Positions 34,354-43,681 of a stretch of 64,000 bases of DNA are shown here, one piece after another. The position numbers and the translations under genes are program-made. A model generated the notes under the pieces. The model saw only the letters and a program-made list of their open reading frames with translations, made no database searches and had not been told where the DNA came from. Where the stretch lies: NCBI GenBank assembly GCA_902799685.1, contig CADCBO010000015.1, forward strand, positions 1 to 64,000. The letters run 5' to 3'. The stretch comes from an uncultured Bacteroidales bacterium (GTDB taxonomy: Bacteria > Bacteroidota > Bacteroidia > Bacteroidales > Bacteroidaceae). Numbering within the stretch: the stretch's first letter is position 1; every line of letters starts with the position of its first letter.

Positions 34354-35831
34354 TGGCAGATGATTTGAAATCGGCAACCGTCAAAGGGGTATGGTGGAGC
34401 CTTCTTGAAAGATATGCCACTCAAGGCGTATCGTTCATCATTACCCTTGTAATGGCAAATATTCTATCGCCCGATGAGTACGGTCTGATAGGAATGTTAG
34501 CCATTTTCATATCACTGTCACAAGTATTCATAGACGGAGGTTTTGCCAATGCCCTTATTCAGAAAAACAAAAGGACAGATACGGATTTCTCAACCGTATT
34601 CTGGATTAATCTTGGAATAGGATTGCTGTGTTACATTTTGCTGTTTATTTTTGCGCCTGCAATCGCCTCTTTCTTCAAACAGGATATTTTGAAGCCTATC
34701 ACCAGGATATATTCCATAAATCTGATCCTAAACTCCCTATGTGCAGTAAACAAGGTGAAACTGACCATTGACATCAACTTTAAGACTCAACTCAAGATAT
34801 CTCTGTCAGCGGCTATCATATCAGGTATTGCAGGAATCATCTGTGCCTTCCAAGGATACGGCGTCTGGGCCATCGTAGTTCAATTGAACGTATCGGCTTT
34901 TGTGACTACAATCCTGAGTTTTGTATATGTCAGATGGAAACCCGCGCTTGTATTTTCAAAAGATTCTTTCAAATCTCTGTTCGGATATGGCTCAAAACTG
35001 CTGGTTGCACAAACCATCAATACTTTATACGTCAATATCTATAACGTAGCCATAGGAAAAAGATACTCTAAATCACAATTGGGTTTATATACCAGGGCAA
35101 GACAGTTCGGTGAGATTATCTCCACTAATCTTACATCGGTAATGACAAGGGTGTTGTATCCGGTTCTCAGCAGAGTTCAGGATAATGACAAGCAGCTGAT
35201 AGGAGCATACAGGAAATTCATATCAATGGTTGCTTTTATCTTGTTCCCCTGTGCTCTTGGCTTATGCGGAATAGCCAGGCCGATGGTTGTAGCCTTGATT
35301 ACCGAAAAATGGGTGGGTTGTGTTCCTCTTCTTCAGATATTGACCTTTGCATATCTGTGTGACGGCATAACCATAATAAATCTGAATCTTTTATATGTAA
35401 AGGGAAAATCAAACATAGTTCTAAGGTTGGAAATCATCAAGAAGTCCATAGCAGTCTGTTTCCTTCTGATTGCTATCAGATTCGGAGTAAAGGCTATTTG
35501 CCTAAGTCTGGTGTTATACTCTTTCATAGCTCTGATCATCAACACCAGAAACACCAAAAAGATATTGAATTACGGATTCCTAAGTCAAATGAGGGATTTA
35601 TTCCCATATTTCATATGTGCGCTGGTAATAATGGCAATCGCGCTCGGTCTGGATTACATTCTGGATAACAACTGGGTTGTCTTAGCTCTGAGCCTGACGA
35701 TATGTCCTGTAACATATTTCTTACTCTGCTACTTATTCAAGTTGAATGCATTGAAAGAGATGGCCTCTATCATTTCAACCAACAGGTATTGCCCTGTATG
35801 GTTAAACAGGTTTATTGATAAATTATTCTGA
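34353..35831 (+). CDS. Lipopolysaccharide/polysaccharide flippase, Wzx/MOP family
   Basis: 492 residues with about 12-14 hydrophobic helices and little soluble sequence. The N-terminal GVWWSLLERYATQGVSFIITL and ILSPDEYGLIGML segments are typical of the Polysacc_synt/MATE-like (WzxC) group. It would move undecaprenyl-PP-linked oligosaccharide across the inner membrane. Coupled to the upstream phosphotransferase by a one-base overlap; a GT2 gene follows after 5 bases. No wzy-type polymerase is recognisable in the window, so the glycan may be a single repeat unit or be polymerised by a gene elsewhere. Confidence 0.9.
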   Translation: MADDLKSATVKGVWWSLLERYATQGVSFIITLVMANILSPDEYGLIGMLAIFISLSQVFIDGGFANALIQKNKRTDTDFSTVFWINLGIGLLCYILLFIFAPAIASFFKQDILKPITRIYSINLILNSLCAVNKVKLTIDINFKTQLKISLSAAIISGIAGIICAFQGYGVWAIVVQLNVSAFVTTILSFVYVRWKPALVFSKDSFKSLFGYGSKLLVAQTINTLYVNIYNVAIGKRYSKSQLGLYTRARQFGEIISTNLTSVMTRVLYPVLSRVQDNDKQLIGAYRKFISMVAFILFPCALGLCGIARPMVVALITEKWVGCVPLLQILTFAYLCDGITIINLNLLYVKGKSNIVLRLEIIKKSIAVCFLLIAIRFGVKAICLSLVLYSFIALIINTRNTKKILNYGFLSQMRDLFPYFICALVIMAIALGLDYILDNNWVVLALSLTICPVTYFLLCYLFKLNALKEMASIISTNRYCPVWLNRFIDKLF

Positions 35832-35836
35832 AACAA

Positions 35837-36799
35837 ATGGGAAATATTCCGATTTCTGTCATAGTAGCAGTTTATAATGCGGAGAAAACCGTCAGCCGAC
35901 TGATTGAAAGTCTTAAAGCACAGACTATGCAGGATTTTGAGGTCCTGCTGATCGATGACGGAAGTACAGATGCATCGGGCTCCATTTGTGACAGTATTAC
36001 GCAGGCTGACAACAGATTCAAGGTTTTCCATAAACCCAACCAAGGCATAGGGGCCACAAGACAATTCGGAATAGAACATGCCACAGGAGTTTATACTATC
36101 CATACTGATTCAGATGATTGGGTTGAACCGGATTACCTGCAGTTACTCTATAATAAGGCTTTGGATTCCAATGCGGACATGGTGATATGCGATGTGTTGG
36201 AGGAAAAGAAGAAAAAAACTGTTTTCAATAGTCAGGAACCGTTATCTTACGACAAAGAAGGTCTTCTTGAGGACCTGATAGGCAGATTGCTTGGCGGCCC
36301 ATGGAACAAGTTGATAAAAAGGTCTTTTTATATCAATCATGGAATAAAATATCTTGATGGTTTGAGTTACGGAGAAGATAAGATATTCAATCTGGAACTT
36401 GTCAAAGCCGGAGCCTCAGTCTCTTATGTCCATGCTGCGCTATACCATCTTGATGAATGTGCAAATCCCGATTCGGCCGTAAGAGGTATTTCCCAAAAAC
36501 ATCTTCTAGCCAGAGAAAAGTACATAGAAAAGTTACGGGAATTATTCCCCGAAGAAAAGTACAGGACCTGTTTAGACAGAATCAATCTGGGAACAGTCTA
36601 TTTGGCCGTCAGTTTAAAGTTCCCCGCAAAAAAGCTCTTTTATCAGAACTACGGTTTCCTTAAGAGACTGAAATGGAAAGACTACGGATCCTGGCCTTTC
36701 TTGACTAAACTTGTTATATGGACATCTCTCCATTGCTCATACAGTCTCGCCGTCGTTTTGAGCAGGATCAAAAAAATAATGAGGCAACTCAATAAATAA
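35837..36799 (+). CDS. GT2 family glycosyltransferase
   Basis: 320 residues. GT-A domain: ISVIVAVYNAEKTVSRLIESL, LLIDDGSTDASG with the first Asp pair, and TDSDDWVEPDYL with the DxD-like metal motif. The rest is a family-variable acceptor domain with a short hydrophobic C-terminus (LTKLVIWTSLHCSYSLAVVLS) that may tether it to the membrane. Last gene of the first glycan run; a separate promoter follows at 36810. Donor and acceptor unknown. Confidence 0.88.
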   Translation: MGNIPISVIVAVYNAEKTVSRLIESLKAQTMQDFEVLLIDDGSTDASGSICDSITQADNRFKVFHKPNQGIGATRQFGIEHATGVYTIHTDSDDWVEPDYLQLLYNKALDSNADMVICDVLEEKKKKTVFNSQEPLSYDKEGLLEDLIGRLLGGPWNKLIKRSFYINHGIKYLDGLSYGEDKIFNLELVKAGASVSYVHAALYHLDECANPDSAVRGISQKHLLAREKYIEKLRELFPEEKYRTCLDRINLGTVYLAVSLKFPAKKLFYQNYGFLKRLKWKDYGSWPFLTKLVIWTSLHCSYSLAVVLSRIKKIMRQLNK

Positions 36800-36809
36800 C
36801 TTTTATTCA

Positions 36810-36817
36810 TACCTTTG
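36810..36817 (+). promoter_or_regulatory. -7 element upstream of licD
   Basis: TACCTTTG matches TAnnTTTG in the 40-base gap between the GT2 gene and licD, 23 bases before the licD start. It divides the surface-glycan region into two transcription units or gives an internal boost. Confidence 0.6.
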
Positions 36818-36839
36818 ATAGTGATAAACTTCTCTGATT

Positions 36840-37667
36840 ATGGAAGATTTTTCAAAATATAACGGCACTGGCACAATACTTCGCAAATCACAGTTGGCGG
36901 CTCTTGATATCCTGATAGAATTTGACAGGATATGCCGAAAGAACGGATTGACCTATATGCTGGAGTTTGGAACTCTGCTTGGTGCTGTCCGTCACGGAGG
37001 TTTCATTCCATGGGATGATGATGTCGATGTTACCATGCCAAGCGATGATTACAAAAGATTTCAGGAAATAGCACTTTCAGAATTAGGTCAAGGTTTCATC
37101 CTTCAGACAGAAAAGACCGAACCTGAATCAGGGATGGGCGGCGGAATGTTCAAAATCAGGAAAGAAAACACACTTTGGATCAATGACTATGATGATTTCA
37201 GACGTCACTATCACAAAGGAATATCAATAGACGTGTTTGAAAACCAGGACTATCCCGATGTCTCACGGAAGGTAATCAAGTTCTTTCGCCGACGTCTGAG
37301 CAAAGCTTTCGGGTTTACTCACTATTTTAACCGAATCAGTTTCAAAAATGTAATTGCATACTTTATATTCCCTATTTCGGCTCTTTTCTTCAAAACTTTG
37401 TGGAAACTGATATGTCTGGTGCACAAGTGCAATAAGGAACAACCTCATATTGAACGTCTCGCCATCAGTTATCCCTCTTTCAAGAAAGACCTTTATCCCG
37501 TATCGGAAATAATGTTTGAGGGATATAGTTTCATGGCTCCTCACAATCCTGATGCAAGACTGAAAGATATCTATGGTGATTACATGCAAATTCCTCCTGA
37601 GGAAAGCCGGGTCATTCATGCAAAATTCATCAGTACCGACACCTCGGTCAATTTCACTAACATGTAA
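36840..37667 (+). CDS. LicD family phosphotransferase
   Basis: 275 residues. LicD domain: YMLEFGTLLGAVRHGGFIPWDDDVDVTMPSDDY has the family's GTLLGAxRHxGFIPWDDDxD signature, where the Asp cluster binds metal, near residues 45-70. LicD proteins move phosphocholine or other phosphodiester head groups from CDP/CMP carriers to sugars. In this window the only nucleotide-activated head group with a visible source is CMP-AEP, so LicD is a second candidate transferase beside the protein at 33103-34353. A phosphocholine or phosphoethanolamine donor made elsewhere is possible. Glf follows after 12 bases. Confidence 0.88.
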   Translation: MEDFSKYNGTGTILRKSQLAALDILIEFDRICRKNGLTYMLEFGTLLGAVRHGGFIPWDDDVDVTMPSDDYKRFQEIALSELGQGFILQTEKTEPESGMGGGMFKIRKENTLWINDYDDFRRHYHKGISIDVFENQDYPDVSRKVIKFFRRRLSKAFGFTHYFNRISFKNVIAYFIFPISALFFKTLWKLICLVHKCNKEQPHIERLAISYPSFKKDLYPVSEIMFEGYSFMAPHNPDARLKDIYGDYMQIPPEESRVIHAKFISTDTSVNFTNM

Positions 37668-37679
37668 CTTGGGCTGAAT

Positions 37680-38777
37680 ATGAAAAACTATGATTACCTG
37701 ATCGTTGGGGCAGGACTGTTCGGCAGTATGTTCGCTTACCGTGCCAGCAAGTGCGGTAAGAGGTGTCTTGTAATAGACCGCAACAGCCACATAGGCGGCG
37801 GATGCTTCACAGAAAGCGTAAATGGCATCAATGTACACAAATACGGACCGCACATTTTCCATACATCAAACAAGGAGGTTTGGGATTTCATGAACAGCCT
37901 TGTTTCGTTCAACGGTTTCATAAACTCGCCCATAGCATGTTACAAGGGCAAGCGCTACAATCTGCCCTTCAACATGAATACATTTCATCAGTTGTGGGGA
38001 GTAAACACACCCGATGAGGCCAAAGCCATAATCGAGAGCCAAAGGGCGGAATACGCCGACATTCAGGAACCAAAGAATCTTGAGGAACAAGCCCTCAAGC
38101 TGGCTGGCCGTGATATATATGAAACTCTCGTTAAAGGTTACTCAGAGAAACAGTGGGGCATGAAAGCCACTGAGATTCCGGCATTCGTGATACGCCGCCT
38201 GCCGTTCCGTTTTGAATTCAACAACAACTATTTCAACGACATCTATCAGGGTATCCCCATAGGCGGTTATACCATAATCTTTGAAAAACTGCTTGAAGGG
38301 ATTGAGTTAAGACTTGACACTGACTATTTCGAGAACCGCGACTATTTTGACGGATTGGCCGGAAAGACCGTTTTCACCGGTCAAATCGATGCTTTCTACA
38401 ACTACAGGTTTGGTGAACTTGATTTCCGCTCCCTCCGCTTTGAGCACAAGATTCTTGAGGGTGTCAGCGATTTCCAGGGTAACGCCGTAGTCAATTACAC
38501 TGAAGCTGAGATTCCCTATACCCGCTGCATAGAACACAAGCACTTTGAATTCGGGCAGCAGCCCGACACTGTCATCACCTACGAGTACTCACGCAAATGG
38601 GAAAAAGGAGCCTCACCCTATTATCCCATCAACAATGACCGCAACAACATGCTGTACTCCAAATATGCAGAGTTGGCACGGCAGGAGAAAAACGTAATAT
38701 TTGGTGGACGTCTGGCTGAATACAAATACTACGATATGCACCAGATTGTTGAAAACGTATTAAAGATGGAATTATGA
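37680..38777 (+). CDS. glf: UDP-galactopyranose mutase
   Basis: 365 residues. FAD enzyme that converts UDP-galactopyranose to UDP-galactofuranose in the cytoplasm. N-terminal dinucleotide loop YLIVGAGLFGSMFAYRA, then HIGGGCFTE, and the YGPHIFHTSNKEVWDF substrate/FAD segment that is diagnostic for Glf; later KQWGMKATEIPAFVIRRLPFR contains active-site Arg, and FGGRLAEYKYYDMHQ ends the FAD site. It indicates galactofuranose in the surface glycan. Stop overlaps the following GT2 start by 4 bases. Confidence 0.96.
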   Translation: MKNYDYLIVGAGLFGSMFAYRASKCGKRCLVIDRNSHIGGGCFTESVNGINVHKYGPHIFHTSNKEVWDFMNSLVSFNGFINSPIACYKGKRYNLPFNMNTFHQLWGVNTPDEAKAIIESQRAEYADIQEPKNLEEQALKLAGRDIYETLVKGYSEKQWGMKATEIPAFVIRRLPFRFEFNNNYFNDIYQGIPIGGYTIIFEKLLEGIELRLDTDYFENRDYFDGLAGKTVFTGQIDAFYNYRFGELDFRSLRFEHKILEGVSDFQGNAVVNYTEAEIPYTRCIEHKHFEFGQQPDTVITYEYSRKWEKGASPYYPINNDRNNMLYSKYAELARQEKNVIFGGRLAEYKYYDMHQIVENVLKMEL

Positions 38778-39850
38778 GCAAACTGTTATCCATAATTATC
38801 CCAACCTACAATATGGAGGCCCTTCTTCCGCGTTGTCTGGATTCACTTCTCGTTAAGGATGCCCTTGAACGTATTGAAGCCATGGTGGTGAATGACGGCA
38901 GCAAGGACGGCTCTCTGGCAGTGGCAAACAAATACAAAGAACGTTACCCGGACTCTGTTACGGTGATAGACAAGCCCAACGGCAACTACGGCTCTACCAT
39001 CAACGCCGCATTGCCGGTGGCAAAGGGCAAATATGTCAAGATTCTGGATTCCGATGACTGGTTTGATTCCGAATCACTGGTATGTTTCCTGAATTCTCTG
39101 GAATCCACAGATACCGATATGGTCATAACACATTTCAACACCATAATGGAAGATGGTTCCAGTCAGGTGACCAAGTACAACGTCTATGGAAAAGAACCAT
39201 ATGAATATGGACGGGCATATCAATTGGATGACATTCTTAAAGACGGTTACATAAGATTTTTCCTTATGCACTCACTGACTTACCGCACACAGATGCTGCG
39301 AGAAATGAATTACCGTCAGACTGAAGGAATCTCATATACCGATACCGAATGGTCTTGTTATCCGGTATTCCGTGCAAAGGATATCACTTTCCTGGACACC
39401 AACGTCTATCAGTACAATCTGGCCCGCGAAGGACAAACCATGGATCCAAAGGTTATCGCCAAGAGTCTTGACCAATTGGAGAAAATGACATTGCAGCTAA
39501 TAACTTTCTACTCAAGATATGACATAACCTCCCTGTCTGAAACCAGACTGCAATTCGTCAAACAGTATTACACCAACCGGATAAGGATTTTGTATAAGAC
39601 CTATCTGCTGGACATACCTCGTGATTCTTTCAATACTGATAACATGACCGCAATTGACATAAAGCTGACAGATGCATGCAAGCAATATGGTTTTGGACCC
39701 GTCAAACTTTATCCTGCCAACAAGATCATGAGACTTGACGCATTGAAGTACTGGCACAAACACCACAAACGCTGGCCTGTCTGGCTGGAAAAGCTGAATG
39801 GATTGGTTGACCGTATTATGACAAGACTCTTTGTCAGAATATTCAAATAA
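38774..39850 (+). CDS. GT2 family glycosyltransferase
   Basis: 358 residues. GT-A motifs: LSIIIPTYNMEALLPRCLDSL, MVVNDGSKDGS, and ILDSDDWFD. The C-terminal 150 residues have no motif I know and end basic (WPVWLEKLNGLVDRIMTRLFVR). Its start overlaps glf by 4 bases, so it could use UDP-galactofuranose; that is inference. The next GT2 begins 10 bases after its stop. Confidence 0.87.
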   Translation: MSKLLSIIIPTYNMEALLPRCLDSLLVKDALERIEAMVVNDGSKDGSLAVANKYKERYPDSVTVIDKPNGNYGSTINAALPVAKGKYVKILDSDDWFDSESLVCFLNSLESTDTDMVITHFNTIMEDGSSQVTKYNVYGKEPYEYGRAYQLDDILKDGYIRFFLMHSLTYRTQMLREMNYRQTEGISYTDTEWSCYPVFRAKDITFLDTNVYQYNLAREGQTMDPKVIAKSLDQLEKMTLQLITFYSRYDITSLSETRLQFVKQYYTNRIRILYKTYLLDIPRDSFNTDNMTAIDIKLTDACKQYGFGPVKLYPANKIMRLDALKYWHKHHKRWPVWLEKLNGLVDRIMTRLFVRIFK

Positions 39851-39860
39851 GCAAAACGTA

Positions 39861-40670
39861 ATGAAAGTATCCGTCATCATACCGGTTTATAATGCAGAGG
39901 ATTATATTATCCCCTGTTTGGAGTCTTTGCATAAGCAAACCATTGATCAATTGGAAATCGTTCTTGTTGATGACCACGGAAATGACGACAGCATAAGTAA
40001 AGCACATGCTTTTGCACAGGAACATCAGCAAATGAGCATTGTGTTTGCCGACAACGGCAGTAACAAAGGACCTGGCCAAGCCCGTAACCTTGGAATACAA
40101 AAATCAAGCGGTGAATACATTGCTTTTGTAGATAGCGATGACCATATTGATCCTGATTTCTGCAAAAAGCTGTATGATGCAGCAAAACAGAATGATGCAG
40201 ATCTGGCATATTGCAACATTTCATTTGACTATCCTGACAACAGCAGCATAATCAGATACAATCCGTCAACCCGGAGTGGTGAGTTCAACCCCGGAGAGAA
40301 GAAAAGATTCTTAAGACACTATAAATCATACTTTACAACTTTTATTTACAAAAAAGATTTTCTTGTCAACAACGGAATCCGCTTTCCTAATACACATAGT
40401 GCCGAAGACACATGCTTCCTGGCCTGTTCCCTGATATCAGCCTTAAGGATAGCATCTGATAACAGTACTTTATACCATTATAACATATTGCCTGTCACCG
40501 TCAGCCGGAAGAAAGACAGGAGCAGATACAAAAACAGGATACAGTCACTGAGATCGTTCAAAAAATATTGCAAGGAAAAAGGATTATATTGTTCTTTCTG
40601 GTTTGAAATCAATCTGATGATGTTAAAGAAAGGGTGGATTATGGCTTTGAAAGACATCTTGAGCATTTAA
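39861..40670 (+). CDS. GT2 family glycosyltransferase
   Basis: 269 residues from ATG 39861 (MKVSVIIPVYN); a start 30 bases earlier would overlap the preceding gene and adds a non-family tail. GT-A motifs: VSVIIPVYNAEDYIIPCLESL, LVDDHGNDDSIS and FVDSDDHIDPDF. The sequence is short with a simple acceptor region. Its base composition looks AT-richer than the flanking EamA and DPP III genes, as often for exchanged glycan genes. Followed by the EamA gene after 1 base. Confidence 0.86.
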   Translation: MKVSVIIPVYNAEDYIIPCLESLHKQTIDQLEIVLVDDHGNDDSISKAHAFAQEHQQMSIVFADNGSNKGPGQARNLGIQKSSGEYIAFVDSDDHIDPDFCKKLYDAAKQNDADLAYCNISFDYPDNSSIIRYNPSTRSGEFNPGEKKRFLRHYKSYFTTFIYKKDFLVNNGIRFPNTHSAEDTCFLACSLISALRIASDNSTLYHYNILPVTVSRKKDRSRYKNRIQSLRSFKKYCKEKGLYCSFWFEINLMMLKKGWIMALKDILSI

Positions 40671-40671
40671 A

Positions 40672-41640
40672 ATGAATAGAAGCAATACAAAGGGCAAACT
40701 GCTGTTTCACGTACTGGCGTTCATCACGATGGCGCTTTGGGGAGTGACATTCGTCTCCACCAAGACGCTCATAAATGAAGGCCTGACCCCGGCACAGATA
40801 TTCACCATAAGGTTCATCATAGCATATCTGGGGCTGCTTGCGGTATGTTTCATCCGCGGCGGGCGTGACAAGAAAGCTTTCTCACGTTCCGTAAGGCATG
40901 AGATAGTGTTCCTTATAACCGGCATAACCGGAGGCTCGCTCTATTTCCTTACCGAAAACACAGCTCTGGCATACACTCAAGCCAGCAACGTATCATTCCT
41001 GGTGTGTACCGCGCCCCTATTTACCGTACTCATGACTCTGGCTATAAAGAAGATATTCAGAGGGCCTATGGTAGATGGGTTGGAAGATGTCCGCGTGGGA
41101 TTCCCGCTTGTAGCAGGCACCGCCATAGCCATTACAGGCATGATACTGGTCATATTTGACGACAACAGCCTGAGCCTTTCGCCAAAAGGCGATATACTTG
41201 CCTTCATGGCTGCCCTGTGCTGGGCCTTCTACAGCCAGTTCATGGGGCAGATGACCGATGGTTACGGCCCCCTCTTTGCCACCCGTAAGGTGTTTTTCTA
41301 CGGTCTGCTCACCATAGTGCCCGTGCTGCTGCTCACCGATAACTCAAACCTTACGTCAGTACCCTTTGACCGTATCCAGGTATGGGGCAACCTGCTGTTC
41401 CTTTCAGTTATAGCATCGCTGGTATGTTTTGTGGTCTGGAACAGGGTCATGCTGGCGATAGGTAACGTAACTGCCACAAATTATGTATATTTGAACCCCG
41501 TATTCACCCTTATAAGTGCAGTAATCATACTGAACGAGAGAATGACTCTGGCATCGGGTATAGGATCGGCCATGATACTGGGCGGCGTGATACTGTCGGG
41601 GGTGAAAAAAAGCGATAAAAAGGACCAAAACAATAAATAA
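40672..41640 (+). CDS. EamA/DMT family transporter
   Basis: 322 residues, ten predicted membrane helices in two EamA repeats (about 12-150 and 165-310). It starts with basic residues and ALWGVTFVSTKTLINEG, typical of the RhaT/EamA group; the second half has MAALCWAFYSQFMGQM and the end LNERMTLASGIGSAMILGGVILSG. Exports or imports small metabolites; substrate unknown. It starts one base after a GT2 gene, and dipeptidyl peptidase III begins 4 bases after it. Confidence 0.9.
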   Translation: MNRSNTKGKLLFHVLAFITMALWGVTFVSTKTLINEGLTPAQIFTIRFIIAYLGLLAVCFIRGGRDKKAFSRSVRHEIVFLITGITGGSLYFLTENTALAYTQASNVSFLVCTAPLFTVLMTLAIKKIFRGPMVDGLEDVRVGFPLVAGTAIAITGMILVIFDDNSLSLSPKGDILAFMAALCWAFYSQFMGQMTDGYGPLFATRKVFFYGLLTIVPVLLLTDNSNLTSVPFDRIQVWGNLLFLSVIASLVCFVVWNRVMLAIGNVTATNYVYLNPVFTLISAVIILNERMTLASGIGSAMILGGVILSGVKKSDKKDQNNK

Positions 41641-41644
41641 AAAG

Positions 41645-43639
41645 ATGAAATCAATTGTAAAAGTTATGATGATCTCCGGATTGCTGGCCATAACCGCCGG
41701 CTGTGGACAGAAAAAGAGTGATTTCAAGTATCTGCTTGACGAGTTTGCCGACCTTAAGGTGATGCGCTACACCATTCCCGGATGGGAAGAGCTTACCTTG
41801 CAGCAGAAAGAGTATGCATACCATCTGGCCGAAGCCGCAAAGTGGGGCCGCGACATCCACTGGGACCAGAACTGCAAGTGGAACCTGCCAATACGCCACG
41901 TGGTCGAGAACATACTTGAGAACTACAAGGGCGACCGCAACAGCAAGGAGTTCCAGCAGTTCACGGTATATGCCAAGAGGCTGTTCTTTGCCAACGGCAT
42001 ACACCACCACTATGCCGAGGACAAGTTCTTCCCGGAGTGCTCACAGGCATACTTCAAATCCCTTATGGAGGCTGTGGGCGACGGCGACAAATGCGCAGAA
42101 CTACTGGATGTAATTTACAATCCCAACACACTTCTGCAACGCCGCTCAACATCAACCGACGGTGATATCGTTGTCCTGTCAGCAGGCAACTTCTACGAGG
42201 GCGTAACCCGTGCCGAAGTTGAGTCATACTATGAATCCATAGAGGACAAGACCGACGAGACTCCAATTGCCTACGGCCTTAACACCAAGGTAACAAAAGA
42301 CGCCAACGGCAATATAGTTGAGATTCCCTGGAAGATAGACGGCATGTACGGCCCCGCCATCAAAAAGATATGTGAGGAACTCAAATTGGCCGCCGCCTGC
42401 GCCGAGAACGATATCCAGAAGCGTGCCCTGGGCCTGCTGGTTAAATACTACGAGACTGGTGACCTTAGGGTTTGGGATGAATTCAACATAGAATGGGTTA
42501 AGGATACCATAGGAACCGTAGATTTTATCAACGGATTCATAGAGGATTACAATGACCCGCTGGGCCGCAAGGGTGCCTGGGAAGGCTATGTGAATATAAA
42601 GGACCACAAGGCATCGGAGCGCTCCACCATACTGAGTGCCAACGCACAGTGGTTCGAGGATCATTCGCCGGTTGACCCACGCTTCAAGAAGAAGGAGTGC
42701 AAGGGCATATCGGCTAAGGTCATCAACGCTGTATGCCTGGCCGGTGACAGCTATCCCTCGACACCTATCGGAATCAACCTGCCCAACGCAGACTGGATCC
42801 GCAAGCAGTACGGCAGCAAGAGCGTGACAATAGCAAACATAACCCACGCCTATGAATATGCCGCACAGGAATCACCCACCAGCACATTGGATGAGTTTGC
42901 ATGGGATGAGGCCGAGAAGGCATTCTACCGCGAGTGGGGCTCATGGGCCGATGAGATTCATACCGACCTTCATGAGTGCCTGGGTCACGGAAGCGGCCAG
43001 CTGCTGCCCGGTGTATCAACCACTGCTATGGGTGAGTATGCATCGGCCCTGGAGGAGGCCCGCGCAGACCTCTTTGGTCTCTACTTCACTGCCGATCCCA
43101 AGATGGTTGAGCTGGGTATCATGCCCAACAAGGATGCCTACAAGGCCGAGTATGCCAACTACATACGCAACGGCCTGATGGTGCAGTTCACCCGCGTGGA
43201 GCTGGGACGTCCCAACACCGAGGCCCACATGCAGAACCGCAAACTCATTGCCGAGTGGTGCTATGAGAAAGGCCGTAAAGATAACGTTATAGAGAAAAAG
43301 GTACGCGACGGCAAGACCTACTTTGTGGTCAATGATTATGAGAAACTGCGTGACCTCTTTGCCCAACTGCTGGCCGAGATCCAGCGCATCAAGTCCGAGG
43401 GTGACTACAACGCAGGCAAGTACCTGATTGAGACCTACGCCGTCAACATTGACCCCACCCTGCACAAGGAGGTCAAGCAGCGTTATGAGGCCCTGAACCT
43501 GAAGCCTTACGGCGGTTTCATCAACCCTGATATAGTACCTGTAGAGAAGAACGGCAAGATAGTGGACTATGAGGTGGTCTATAACGATGACTACCTGAAG
43601 CAGCAGCTTGACTACGGCCGCAAGTACGGCGCCCTATGA
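41645..43639 (+). CDS. Dipeptidyl peptidase III lipoprotein (M49)
   Basis: 664 residues with a lipoprotein signal (GLLAITAGC, lipidated Cys about residue 20), so it is anchored on the periplasmic side or outer membrane. M49 zinc motif HECLGH (H443, E444, H448; the family form is HELLGH) and the second motif EEARAD (from E470) supply the metal site. It releases dipeptides from the N-terminus of peptides, in keeping with amino acid scavenging in the gut. The codon usage looks like the core genes rather than the glycan genes. After its stop there is a short palindrome (43654-43668), then the candidate RNA. Confidence 0.93.
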   Translation: MKSIVKVMMISGLLAITAGCGQKKSDFKYLLDEFADLKVMRYTIPGWEELTLQQKEYAYHLAEAAKWGRDIHWDQNCKWNLPIRHVVENILENYKGDRNSKEFQQFTVYAKRLFFANGIHHHYAEDKFFPECSQAYFKSLMEAVGDGDKCAELLDVIYNPNTLLQRRSTSTDGDIVVLSAGNFYEGVTRAEVESYYESIEDKTDETPIAYGLNTKVTKDANGNIVEIPWKIDGMYGPAIKKICEELKLAAACAENDIQKRALGLLVKYYETGDLRVWDEFNIEWVKDTIGTVDFINGFIEDYNDPLGRKGAWEGYVNIKDHKASERSTILSANAQWFEDHSPVDPRFKKKECKGISAKVINAVCLAGDSYPSTPIGINLPNADWIRKQYGSKSVTIANITHAYEYAAQESPTSTLDEFAWDEAEKAFYREWGSWADEIHTDLHECLGHGSGQLLPGVSTTAMGEYASALEEARADLFGLYFTADPKMVELGIMPNKDAYKAEYANYIRNGLMVQFTRVELGRPNTEAHMQNRKLIAEWCYEKGRKDNVIEKKVRDGKTYFVVNDYEKLRDLFAQLLAEIQRIKSEGDYNAGKYLIETYAVNIDPTLHKEVKQRYEALNLKPYGGFINPDIVPVEKNGKIVDYEVVYNDDYLKQQLDYGRKYGAL

Positions 43640-43681
43640 CAATCTTCCTGTGTACTTTTCTGAAAAGTTTCCTATACGCAC

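Noticed and set aside
42224..42847. 207-codon leftward open frame opposite the DPP III gene
   Set aside because: Lies entirely within a conserved M49 peptidase gene and has no domain or start context.
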